From Cryobacterium levicorallinum (GTDB lineage Bacteria; Actinomycetota; Actinomycetes; Actinomycetales; Microbacteriaceae), in the NCBI RefSeq assembly GCF_004402405.1, contig NZ_SOFE01000022.1, forward strand, positions 221,342 through 285,341: a DNA stretch of 64,000 nt, given 5' to 3'. Position numbers and translations under genes: made by a program. The notes beneath the pieces were generated by a model. The model was not told the DNA's origin, did not search any database, and saw only the letters and a list, made by a program, of their open reading frames with translations. This document shows, piece by piece, positions 24,586-32,509 of the stretch (position 1 is its first letter; each line of letters starts with the position of its first letter).

Positions 24586-26115
24586 ATGAGTCTTAGGCGC
24601 ACCAAGAGTATTGAAGATTCGATAGCAGACTCGCTGGAAAAGGGCCACAGCCTCAAACGCACACTCGGCACCTGGGACCTCATGATCATGGGCGTAGCGG
24701 TCGCCGTCGGAGCTGGAATCTTCTCGGTCGGCGCCAAGGCAGCCGGCAGCTTCGCCGGACCGTCGGTTACCCTGGCCTTCCTGCTCGCCGCCTTCACCTG
24801 CGCCCTCGCGATCATGTGTTACGCCGAGTTCGCCTCGGCCGTGCCCGTCGCCGGGTCCGCCTACACCTTCACCTACGCGACCCTCGGCGAGCTGCTCGCC
24901 TGGATTATCGGCTGGGACCTCATTCTCGAGATGCTCACGGCTGCCGCCGTCATCGCCAAGTACTGGGGCATCTACCTCAGCACCGTGTTCGATCTGGCCG
25001 GCTGGAACATTCCAGCGACGATCACCGTGATCGGCCTCGACGTCAGCTGGGGAGCTTTCGTCATCGTCGCCATCTTCACCGCCTTGCTCGTGCTCGGCAC
25101 CCAACTCTCCGCCCGCGTCGCCAGCGTCTTCACGATCATCAAGGTCGCCATCGTGGTCTTCGTCATCATCGTCGGCGCGTTTTTCATCAACACCGCGAAC
25201 TACACGCCGTTCATTCCGGCCGAAGTTGCCAGGGCCGGCGGCGAGGGCGACGTCTGGATGCAGTCCCTGTTCTCCTTCATGACTGGGGCGGCCCCGGCGC
25301 AGTACGGCCTGTTCGGCCTGCTGGCCGGTGCATCCCTGGTGTTCTTCGCGTTCATCGGCTTCGATGTGGTCGCTACGAGCGCCGAAGAGGTCAAGAACCC
25401 GCAGAAGACCCTGCCGCGCGGCATCTTCGCTGGCCTGGCGATCGTCACGGTGCTCTACCTCGGCGTCAGTCTCGTCCTCACCGGCATGGTTCCGTACACT
25501 GTACTGGCCGACGACCCGAACGCCTCCCTCGCGACCGCATTCGTCGCGGTCGGCGCCGGCTGGGCCGCTCAGGTGATCTCGATTGGAATCCTGGTCGGCC
25601 TCACCACCGTGATCATGGTGCTGCTGCTCGGCCTGTCCCGCGTGCTGTTCGCCATGAGCCGCGACGGCCTGCTGCCGCGCTGGCTCAGCGTCACGAGCGA
25701 AAAACGCCGCACGCCGGCGCGCATTCAGATCATCTCCGGTACCGCCGTCGCTCTCATCGCCGGGCTCACCGACGTGGGGGTGCTCGAAGAGATGATCAAC
25801 ATCGGAACACTGTCGGCCTTCGTGCTGGTGAGTATCGCCGTCGTCGTACTCCGCAAGAAGCGTCCCGACCTGCCGCGCGCGTTCAAGGTGCCGTTCTCGC
25901 CGGTGTTGCCGATCCTGTCGGCCGTGCTCTGCGTCTGGCTGATGCTCAACCTGACCACCCTCACCTGGGCACGGTTCGGGGTGTGGCTGGCCGTCGGGTT
26001 CCTCGTCTACTTCGCTTACGGTCGCCGCCACTCTGTGCTCGGCATCAAGCAGCGTGCGGCTGCTGCCGAAGCGGCCAGGGTCGAAGCTGGCGCCGCGACC
26101 AAGCCCGTCGACTAG
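24586..26115 (+). CDS. APC-family cationic amino acid permease (CAT/YfnA type)
   Basis: Amino acid permease, 509 residues, 12 or more membrane segments. The segment RTLGTWDLMIMGVAVAVGAG (helix 1 with the substrate-binding GAG/IF) and FFAFIGFDVVATSAEE (helix 6) are typical of the CAT subgroup, which carries arginine, lysine or other amino acids. Start ATG at 24586. It ends convergently with the next gene; both stop codons are read from the same CTAG. Substrate unknown. Confidence 0.9.
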   Translation: MSLRRTKSIEDSIADSLEKGHSLKRTLGTWDLMIMGVAVAVGAGIFSVGAKAAGSFAGPSVTLAFLLAAFTCALAIMCYAEFASAVPVAGSAYTFTYATLGELLAWIIGWDLILEMLTAAAVIAKYWGIYLSTVFDLAGWNIPATITVIGLDVSWGAFVIVAIFTALLVLGTQLSARVASVFTIIKVAIVVFVIIVGAFFINTANYTPFIPAEVARAGGEGDVWMQSLFSFMTGAAPAQYGLFGLLAGASLVFFAFIGFDVVATSAEEVKNPQKTLPRGIFAGLAIVTVLYLGVSLVLTGMVPYTVLADDPNASLATAFVAVGAGWAAQVISIGILVGLTTVIMVLLLGLSRVLFAMSRDGLLPRWLSVTSEKRRTPARIQIISGTAVALIAGLTDVGVLEEMINIGTLSAFVLVSIAVVVLRKKRPDLPRAFKVPFSPVLPILSAVLCVWLMLNLTTLTWARFGVWLAVGFLVYFAYGRRHSVLGIKQRAAAAEAARVEAGAATKPVD

Positions 26116-27332
26116 CCGGCGAACTCGCCGTTCGTGTTCATCTCTTCCTGAATCATGAGGGCGAGCTGGCGCAGGAGGACAGCATCGAACCCCGAGTCCG
26201 CGCGCGGTTTCGGATCGAACACGCCGAGGGCGCCGATGCGCTCGCCCGAGGCCGCTTCGATGGGGAATCCGGCATAGAAACGCATGTGGGGCGCGCCGGT
26301 GACGAAGGCTTTGCGCCGCAGGCGTTGATCGGCGAGCGTGTCGGGCACGATGACTGCACCGCGTGCGCGCACAACTATCGCCGACATCGAATCGCTCCAA
26401 GCCGGGCTCGGCAAGGCTGGGCCGGTACTCGACCGAATCTGCAGGCGATTGCTGTCCCGAATAGCGAAGAGAGCGGATGTCGTGCCGAAAGACTGCTGCG
26501 CCAGCGCCACAATATGATCCAACCGGGTGTCACAGCCGCGTCTGAGGCGGCGCCGGTCACCGCCACGGATGGGCGCCGTGCTGGGCGTTGCATCGGTGGA
26601 TCCGAGCGGCACCGGATAGCGGCTGCGCTGCACGACGTCCAGACGCCCCGCCATCTTCTTGGCCAGAAATTCGCCCCAGTGGCGATAATCGGTGGAATCC
26701 GACAGACCAGCGGAGGCTAGAAACTCGACGTCCGCCACGGGGACGAAAACGGAGCGACGCATCGACAGGCAGACCCGTTCGGTGATCGCGTCGAGCGATC
26801 GGGCGTGCCGGTCGGCGATTGTTCCGCCGAGGCTGTTGAAGATCGGAATGGCACGAATGGGTTGGATACCCTGAACGTAAATGTACGCGCTGTCATTCGT
26901 GTGTCGCTCGATAAAATTCAGGAGTCGAGTGAGGTTGGCCTGCCAGGTTCGCTCGGCCGTGAGGTGTAGGGCGTCACCGACGCCCAGAACGACGGCGATC
27001 GCATCGAGGCGTCGAAGGTCAGCTCCGCGCAGTTGTACCTGCGCGGAGGCCAGCAGCCCGATCGAGCTGGCAATGAGGGCGACGTCAGCTCCGCGCTGCG
27101 TGCGCCCCGAAAGCGCCCGAGCGAGCGAACCGGGCAACGCGATATCGTGGCTGCTGACGCCCCAGCCGGCGGCCGGCCCGCTGCCGAGCACGAGAATGCG
27201 ATCGCTGTCGATGCCGGGGGAGTGGGCCACCGGGGTGTCGCTGGGCTGCGGAATGGTGACGCTGCCCTGCATGCTGATCGCGGCCCAGGCACGCATCATT
27301 CCGGCTGCCGCCACCCGCGCGAGTCCCTGCAT
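26112..27332 (-). CDS. SGNH-hydrolase-like domain fused to a GAF domain
   Basis: 406 residues, cytoplasmic. Residues about 44-245 follow the SGNH/GDSL-hydrolase pattern (ILVLGSGPAAGWGVSSHDIA; VLGVGDALHLT as block III; DYRHWGEFLAKKMA as the last block), but the GDS nucleophile motif reads G50-S51-G52-P53, so the Ser of a true hydrolase is displaced or absent. Residues about 260-400 form a GAF domain (VALAQQSFGTTSALFAI, FYAGFPIEAASGERIGALGVFD). GAF domains bind small ligands or chromophores. A sensory or regulatory function is more likely than esterase activity, but no partner gene is visible. Confidence 0.8.
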   Translation of the reverse strand: MQGLARVAAAGMMRAWAAISMQGSVTIPQPSDTPVAHSPGIDSDRILVLGSGPAAGWGVSSHDIALPGSLARALSGRTQRGADVALIASSIGLLASAQVQLRGADLRRLDAIAVVLGVGDALHLTAERTWQANLTRLLNFIERHTNDSAYIYVQGIQPIRAIPIFNSLGGTIADRHARSLDAITERVCLSMRRSVFVPVADVEFLASAGLSDSTDYRHWGEFLAKKMAGRLDVVQRSRYPVPLGSTDATPSTAPIRGGDRRRLRRGCDTRLDHIVALAQQSFGTTSALFAIRDSNRLQIRSSTGPALPSPAWSDSMSAIVVRARGAVIVPDTLADQRLRRKAFVTGAPHMRFYAGFPIEAASGERIGALGVFDPKPRADSGFDAVLLRQLALMIQEEMNTNGEFAG

Positions 27333-27457
27333 CGGCGCATCCTCATTTCAGTCACTAATACTTTGTCTGACACTGGAACGTGTGCCACCCATTCTCATGG
27401 CACCAGTTCGGGGCGGTTTACTGCCGGGAATGCGGTCAACCCGGCCGCAGTTACTGG

Positions 27458-27480
27458 TAATATCAATGCAAACGCATTGA
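27458..27480 (+). promoter_or_regulatory. Promoter with palindromic operator of a luciferase-like gene
   Basis: -10 box TAATAT at 27458-27463 overlaps a perfect inverted repeat TCAATGC-AAAC-GCATTGA at 27463-27480. The repeat covers the expected transcription start 18-35 bases before the ATG, so a repressor binding here would block transcription. Confidence 0.5.
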
Positions 27481-27497
27481 TTTTTCTGGAGGTTTAC

Positions 27498-28616
27498 ATG
27501 CAGTTCGGAATCTTCACCGTCGGCGATCGCACCGTTGACCCCACGACCGGGCGGGAACCGTCCGAGCACGAGCGCATCTCGGCAATGGTCACGATCGCAC
27601 AGAAGGTCGAAGAAGTCGGCCTCGACGTATTCGCCACCGGTGAGCACCACAATCCGCCCTTCGTGCCGTCGTCCCCGACCACCATGCTCGGCTACATCGC
27701 AGCAAAGACGAGCCGCATCATCCTCTCGACAGCGACCACCCTGATCACGACCAACGATCCGGTGAAGATCGCCGAGGACTACGCGATGCTGCAGCACCTG
27801 TCCGAGGGTCGGGTCGATCTCGTGCTCGGTCGCGGCAATACCGGCCCGGTGTACCCGTGGTTCGGCCAGGACATCCGTCAGGGCATCCCGCTGGCCCTGG
27901 AGAACTATGCGCTGCTGCGTAAACTCTGGCGTGAAGACGTGGTGAATTGGCAAGGCCAGTTCCGCACCCCGCTGCAGGATTTTCAATCAACGCCACGCCC
28001 GCTCGCTGGTGTGCCGCCCTTCGTCTGGCACGGCAGTATCCGCAGCCCGGAGATCGCCGAGCAGGCCGCCTTCTACGGTGACGGCTTCTTCGCCAACCAC
28101 ATTTTCTGGCCGGCCAGTCACACCCAGAAAATGGTCGGTTACTACCGCGAGCGGTTTGAGTACTACGGACACGGATCCGCCGAGCAGGCCATCGTCGGTC
28201 TCGGCGGCCAGGTCTTCATGCGCAAGAATTCCCAGGACGCCGTGAAGGAATTCCGCCCCTACTTCGACAACGCACCCGTCTACGGACACGGCCCGTCGCT
28301 GGAAGACTTTACCGAGCAAACCCCGCTCACCGTCGGCAGCCCGCAGCAGATCATCGACCGCACCCTCGGTTTCCGCGACTACGTCGGTAACTATCAACGC
28401 CAGCTTTTCCTCATGGATCACGCCGGTCTGCCGCTGAAAACCGTGCTAGAGCAACTCGACCTTCTGGGCGAAGAGGTCGTGCCGGTGCTGCGCCGCGAGT
28501 TTGCCAAAAATCGACCGGCCACCGTGCCTTCCGGGCCCACCCACGCCTCATTGTCGGCCGCCGCAGCGGCTGTGCCCATCGGAACGACGGATGCTGCCAC
28601 GCCGGTTGCCGGCTAG
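27498..28616 (+). CDS. LLM-class flavin-dependent oxidoreductase (CE1758-like)
   Basis: Luciferase-like monooxygenase, 372 residues from the ATG with GGAGG seven bases upstream. Motifs: QFGIFTVGD, VFATGEHHNPPFVPSSP, ILSTATTLITTNDPVKIAEDYAMLQHLSEGRVDLVLGRGNTGPVY in blocks, and GDGFFANHIFWP. It resembles the FMN-dependent CE1758 subgroup of Corynebacterium. Flavin dependence is family knowledge; substrate unknown. The strong palindrome over its promoter suggests substrate-induced expression, and no regulator gene lies next to it. Confidence 0.9.
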   Translation: MQFGIFTVGDRTVDPTTGREPSEHERISAMVTIAQKVEEVGLDVFATGEHHNPPFVPSSPTTMLGYIAAKTSRIILSTATTLITTNDPVKIAEDYAMLQHLSEGRVDLVLGRGNTGPVYPWFGQDIRQGIPLALENYALLRKLWREDVVNWQGQFRTPLQDFQSTPRPLAGVPPFVWHGSIRSPEIAEQAAFYGDGFFANHIFWPASHTQKMVGYYRERFEYYGHGSAEQAIVGLGGQVFMRKNSQDAVKEFRPYFDNAPVYGHGPSLEDFTEQTPLTVGSPQQIIDRTLGFRDYVGNYQRQLFLMDHAGLPLKTVLEQLDLLGEEVVPVLRREFAKNRPATVPSGPTHASLSAAAAAVPIGTTDAATPVAG

Positions 28617-28637
28617 GCCGTCGGCCTGATGGGCGCT

Positions 28638-28658
28638 TTCTAACAGTTCTGTTAGAAT
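28638..28658 (+). promoter_or_regulatory. Palindrome overlapping the pnp -10 box
   Basis: Perfect inverted repeat TTCTAACAG-TT-CTGTTAGAA at 28638-28657, whose right arm contains the -10-like TAGAAT (28653-28658). It could be an operator for pnp or the end hairpin of the preceding gene, which stops 21 bases upstream; no T run follows. Confidence 0.5.
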
Positions 28659-28663
28659 TGGCG

Positions 28664-28685
28664 GGGTTGATTGTGAGATCAACCC
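28664..28685 (+). promoter_or_regulatory. 5'-terminal hairpin of the pnp leader
   Basis: Perfect 8-bp stem GGGTTGAT/ATCAACCC with loop TGTGAG, starting about 6 bases after the -10 box, so the transcript would begin with a hairpin. PNPase genes in other bacteria are autoregulated through a leader stem-loop; the location fits such control. Confidence 0.55.
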
Positions 28686-28766
28686 GTCCAACTCGCCTGT
28701 CATACGGGCACGCGAGCCTTCGTCGCCAGCATGGCGAGAAGCAAACTTAAAGGAGAAAACCCCCAC

Positions 28767-31055
28767 ATGGAGGGTCCAGAAATCACGTTCGCTGAAACCG
28801 TTATCGATAACGGCAAGTACGGCAAGCGCACCATCCGTTTTGAAACCGGGCGTCTCGCCCAGCAGGCGCAGGGTTCTGCCGCCGCCTACATTGACGACGA
28901 GACGATGCTGCTCTCCGCCACGAGCGTCAGCAAGCAGCCGAAGGACAACTTCGACTTTTTCCCGCTCACCATCGACGTCGAAGAGCGCATGTATGCAGCT
29001 GGCCGCATCCCGGGCAGCTTCTTCCGCCGCGAAGGTCGTCCCTCGACCGACGCCATCCTCACCTGCCGTCTGATCGACCGGCCGCTGCGCCCGTCGTTCG
29101 TCGATGGTCTCCGCAACGAGATCCAGGTTGTCATCACCGTTCTGGCCATCGAGCCCGACGAACTGTACGACGTGCTCGCGATCAATGCGGCCTCCATGTC
29201 GACGCAGCTCGCCGGTCTGCCGTTCTCCGGGCCGATCGGTGGCGTTCGCGTCGCCCTCGTCCCGGACGAGAACGGTGGCGGCCAGTGGGTTGCCTTCCCG
29301 AAGCACTCGCAGCTTGATGACGCCGTGTTCAGCATGGTCGTCGCCGGCCGTGTTGTCACGGACGCCAACGGTGTGCAGGACGTCGCGATCATGATGATCG
29401 AGGCCGAAGCGACCGACGCAGCCTGGAACCTGATCAAGGGCGGCGCCATCGCGCCGAACGAAGCCGTCGTTGCCCAGGGCATCGAGGCTTCCAAGCCCTT
29501 CATTAAGCAGCTCGTCTTCGCGCAGCAGCAGGTAGCGGATGCCGCCGCCAAGCCGACCGCCGACTTCGCGCTCTTCCCGCCGTACCAGCCGGCCACCTAC
29601 GACGCGGTCGCCGCGCTGGCCTACGACCAGCTCAAGACGGTCTACACGATCGCCGACAAGGTCGAGCGTCAGAACGCTGACGACGCGCTCAAGGCATCCG
29701 TCAAGACCGCCATCGCGGCCAAGGTTGAAGCCGGCGAGCTCGACGCGAGCGCCAACAACCAGGTTAACGCGGCGTACAAGTCGGTCACCAAGCTTGTCGT
29801 TCGCTCACGCGTGCTCAACGAGGGCATCCGTATCGACGGTCGTGGGCTTGCGGACATCCGTCCGCTCGATGCCGAGGTTGCGGTCATCCCGCGCGTGCAC
29901 GGTTCGGCCATCTTCCAGCGCGGTGAAACCCAGATCCTGGGCGTGACCACGCTGAACATGCTGAAGCTCGAGCAGTCGATCGACTCGCTGAACCCGGTCA
30001 CCAAAAAGCGTTATATGCACAACTACAACTTCCCGCCCTACTCGACCGGGGAAACCGGCCGGGTCGGAACGCCGAAGCGTCGCGAGATCGGCCACGGAGC
30101 GCTCGCTGAGCGTGCTCTGGTCCCCGTGCTGCCCACGCGTGAGGAGTTCCCGTACGCTATCCGTCAGGTCTCCGAGGCGCTCAGCTCCAACGGTTCCACC
30201 TCGATGGGTTCCGTCTGCGCTTCGACCCTGTCGCTGCTGAACGCCGGAGTGCCGCTGCGCGCCCCGGTCGCCGGTATCGCCATGGGCCTGATCAGCGACA
30301 CCGTTGATGGTCAGACCCGTTACGCGGCGCTGACCGACATCCTCGGTGCCGAAGATGCCCTCGGCGACATGGACTTCAAGGTTGCCGGTACGAGCGAGTT
30401 CATCACCGCGATCCAGCTCGACACCAAGCTCGACGGCATCCCCGCCTCAGTTTTGGCCGGCGCGCTGACGCAGGCGAAGGATGCCCGCGCCACGATCCTC
30501 TCCGTGTTGAACGCGGCGATCGACGCTCCCGACGAGATGGCGCCCACCGCGCCGCGCGTCATCAGCGTGCAGATCCCGGTCGACAAGATCGGCGAGCTGA
30601 TCGGCCCGAAGGGCAAGACGATCAACTCGATCCAGGACACCACCGGTGCCGACATCTCGATCGAGGAAGATGGCACCGTGTACATCGGAGCCGTCGACGG
30701 GCCGTCAGCCGAAGCCGCTCGCGCCCAGGTCAACGCCATCGCGAACCCGACCAACCCCGAGGTTGGCGAGCAGTTCCTCGGAACCGTCGTCAAGATCGCC
30801 GCGTTCGGTGCCTTCGTTTCGCTGCTCCCGGGCAAGGATGGTCTGCTGCACATCTCCGAGGTGCGTAAACTTGCCGGTGGCAAGCGCGTCGAGAACGTCG
30901 AAGACGTGCTCGGCGTCGGCCAGAAGGTTCTCGTGGAAATCACGAAGATCGATGACCGTGGCAAGCTCTCGCTCGCTCCGGTGCTCGATGAGGCTGCTGA
31001 CACCGAAGGTCGCGCTGCGGCTTCCGACAGCGCAGACGCTTCGACCGAGGCGTAA
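28767..31055 (+). CDS. pnp: Polyribonucleotide nucleotidyltransferase (PNPase)
   Basis: 3'-to-5' phosphorolytic exoribonuclease, 762 residues, trimeric ring, central to mRNA decay; actinobacterial members also make RNA tails. Two RNase PH domains (about 10-150 and 320-550), an intervening helical domain, a KH domain with GPKGK near residue 613 and an S1 domain from about 667 ([20 protein letters not shown]) are all present. The ATG at 28767 gives the family start [10 protein letters not shown] and has AAAGGAG upstream. It has its own promoter with a palindrome and a leader hairpin, and a strong terminator. Confidence 0.98.
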   Translation: MEGPEITFAETVIDNGKYGKRTIRFETGRLAQQAQGSAAAYIDDETMLLSATSVSKQPKDNFDFFPLTIDVEERMYAAGRIPGSFFRREGRPSTDAILTCRLIDRPLRPSFVDGLRNEIQVVITVLAIEPDELYDVLAINAASMSTQLAGLPFSGPIGGVRVALVPDENGGGQWVAFPKHSQLDDAVFSMVVAGRVVTDANGVQDVAIMMIEAEATDAAWNLIKGGAIAPNEAVVAQGIEASKPFIKQLVFAQQQVADAAAKPTADFALFPPYQPATYDAVAALAYDQLKTVYTIADKVERQNADDALKASVKTAIAAKVEAGELDASANNQVNAAYKSVTKLVVRSRVLNEGIRIDGRGLADIRPLDAEVAVIPRVHGSAIFQRGETQILGVTTLNMLKLEQSIDSLNPVTKKRYMHNYNFPPYSTGETGRVGTPKRREIGHGALAERALVPVLPTREEFPYAIRQVSEALSSNGSTSMGSVCASTLSLLNAGVPLRAPVAGIAMGLISDTVDGQTRYAALTDILGAEDALGDMDFKVAGTSEFITAIQLDTKLDGIPASVLAGALTQAKDARATILSVLNAAIDAPDEMAPTAPRVISVQIPVDKIGELIGPKGKTINSIQDTTGADISIEEDGTVYIGAVDGPSAEAARAQVNAIANPTNPEVGEQFLGTVVKIAAFGAFVSLLPGKDGLLHISEVRKLAGGKRVENVEDVLGVGQKVLVEITKIDDRGKLSLAPVLDEAADTEGRAAASDSADASTEA

Positions 31056-31116
31056 GACTAAACCGTGCCCCAATAGATCTCCCGATCACCTCTCGCCAGG
31101 TCGGTCGGGTAGACGG

Positions 31117-31148
31117 AAGGCCCGCACTGCTTGCAGTGCGGGCCTTTT
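31117..31148 (+). terminator. Intrinsic terminator of pnp
   Basis: Perfect 14-bp stem AAGGCCCGCACTGC and complement, with the complementary arms separated by TT and followed by TTTT, 62 bases after the pnp stop. A classical rho-independent terminator. Confidence 0.93.
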
Positions 31149-31206
31149 CGCGTTCCTGACGCGAAAGACGGCCCGCGCACGCCTTGTTGAGGCCCAGCAC
31201 CGGGTC

Positions 31207-31218
31207 TACGTTCGTGGC
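31207..31218 (+). promoter_or_regulatory. Leaderless -10 box of the secreted SGNH gene
   Basis: TACGTT, six bases, then ATG at 31219. Confidence 0.5.
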
Positions 31219-32064
31219 ATGACAAATCAACGATTGACTTCACGGTTTTTGCCTCGCCTCGGCGCTGTCGCCCTGGTCACTGTTGCCCTGCTGGCCGGCG
31301 CGGTGAGCGCCCCGGCGCTTGCGCAGACCTCTCCGTCCGTCAAAGCCTCCGCAACCAGCTACGTCGCTCTCGGCGACTCGTTCACCTCGGGTCAGGGTGC
31401 CCCGCCCTACGTGCTGGACGGCACCGCGTGCCTGCGTTCCAAGCGTGCCAGCTACCCGATCTTCGCGGACCTGGTCAGTCCGTTCAATCTCGTGTCGAAC
31501 AAAGCCTGTTCCGGAGCCAGCACAGTGGATGTTCCCGCTCAGCTTCTCGGGGTCAGCCAGAGTACCGCTCTGGTCACGCTGACCGTCGGCGGCATCGATG
31601 CCGGCTCCACCATCGTTTTGGCGGCGTGTGCGCCCGACCCGACCAGTCCGGTCTGCCTCGGTGCCATCCAAAACAGTGTGGCTCAGCTGAACGTTCTCGC
31701 CCCCAAGCTCGTGGGCACCTACGGTCTCGTGGCGGCGACGTTGCCGCAGGCGAAGATCGCGGTGCTCAGTTATCCACGCCAGTTCAAGCCGGGATACTCC
31801 CCGCTGGGTGACGTGCTCAATGGTGCCACCGACGTGCTGAACACTGTTATCGCGGGATCCGTCGCGGCGATGGCGACGCCACGCATCCACTTTGTCGATA
31901 CCGCGCAGGAATTCGCCGCACACGGCATCGGGTCGCGTGTTCCATACTTTGCATTTGATGCGCTGATCCCGTTCGCGCCGGCCAACTTTCACCCGAACGC
32001 GCTTGGCAACAGCCTCGGTTACACTCGTGCCCTCGTGAATGACGGGGTGCTGCACCTCCGCTAA
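31219..32064 (+). CDS. Secreted SGNH/GDSL-family lipase/esterase
   Basis: 281 residues with a signal peptide (basic start, hydrophobic stretch about 14-33, cleavage probably after ALA at 33-35). SGNH hydrolase blocks: GDSFTSG with the nucleophile Ser54, block II Gly in KACSGAS, block III GGID at 124-127 and the catalytic His258 in FHPNALG. Block III normally reads GGND; the oxyanion-hole Asn is Ile126 here, so activity may be changed. Resembles secreted Streptomyces-type SGNH lipases. Single gene. Confidence 0.9.
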   Translation: MTNQRLTSRFLPRLGAVALVTVALLAGAVSAPALAQTSPSVKASATSYVALGDSFTSGQGAPPYVLDGTACLRSKRASYPIFADLVSPFNLVSNKACSGASTVDVPAQLLGVSQSTALVTLTVGGIDAGSTIVLAACAPDPTSPVCLGAIQNSVAQLNVLAPKLVGTYGLVAATLPQAKIAVLSYPRQFKPGYSPLGDVLNGATDVLNTVIAGSVAAMATPRIHFVDTAQEFAAHGIGSRVPYFAFDALIPFAPANFHPNALGNSLGYTRALVNDGVLHLR

Positions 32065-32103
32065 GGGCGATTCAGCGTTACGTATTCAGCGGCAGCCATC
32101 TAA

Positions 32104-32138
32104 TTGAAAGAATCATTAGGTAACGATATACTGAACCT
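32104..32138 (+). promoter_or_regulatory. Near-consensus leaderless promoter of the ArsR gene
   Basis: TTGAAA (32104-32109), 17 bases, TATACT (32127-32132), six bases, then GTG. This is the best sigma-70-type promoter in the window. A CTAAT/ATTAG inverted repeat (32100-32119) overlaps its -35 region and may be an autoregulatory site. Confidence 0.7.
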
Positions 32139-32474
32139 GTGTTGTCTTCTGGTTTGCCCGCCGCCCAATTGAAGTCCGACCTGTTCAAGGCGCTCGGGCA
32201 TCCGTTGCGGGTGCAGGTTTTGGAACAGCTCGTCGCCGGTGAACGCTCGGTGGGATCACTCGCCGAGGCACTCGGCTGCGAGCTGTCCAACCTGTCGCAG
32301 CAGCTCGGTGTGCTGCGACGGGCGGGGGTCGTGGTGACCCGGCGCGAGGGCAACTCCATCTTCTATGCCCTGCGCGACCAGGGCGCGGTGGAGCTGCTGG
32401 CCGCGGCCAAGCGCATGGTGCTGGCCAGCCTCACCGACTCGCACGCACTGCTACGCCACCTCGAGCAGGAGTAA
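32139..32474 (+). CDS. ArsR-family transcriptional regulator
   Basis: Winged-helix ArsR/SmtB regulator, 111 residues, leaderless GTG start. LFKALGHPLRVQVLEQL, SVGSLAEALGCELSNLSQQLGVLRRAG in blocks, and the wing VVTRREGNSIFYAL are typical. The metal-binding ELCVCDL motif is absent; the recognition helix has GCELSNL. It faces the end of the Ehr-type complex operon. In M. tuberculosis the ArsR protein Rv0081 heads the related Rv0082-Rv0087 cluster, so control of this operon is a reasonable inference. Confidence 0.9.
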   Translation: MLSSGLPAAQLKSDLFKALGHPLRVQVLEQLVAGERSVGSLAEALGCELSNLSQQLGVLRRAGVVVTRREGNSIFYALRDQGAVELLAAAKRMVLASLTDSHALLRHLEQE

Positions 32475-32509
32475 CACCCGCTCGCCGCGGCCAGCCCGCC
32501 GGACGCGGC

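Noticed and set aside
24472..26400. Open frame of 642 codons opposite the APC permease
   Set aside because: Same type of shadow frame; composition is Asp/Glu/His/Arg-rich, and it runs through a terminator and two real genes.
27033..27497. N-terminal extension of the LLM monooxygenase
   Set aside because: The frame is open further upstream, but the promoter, operator and a good ribosome binding site lie directly before the ATG at 27498, where family similarity begins.
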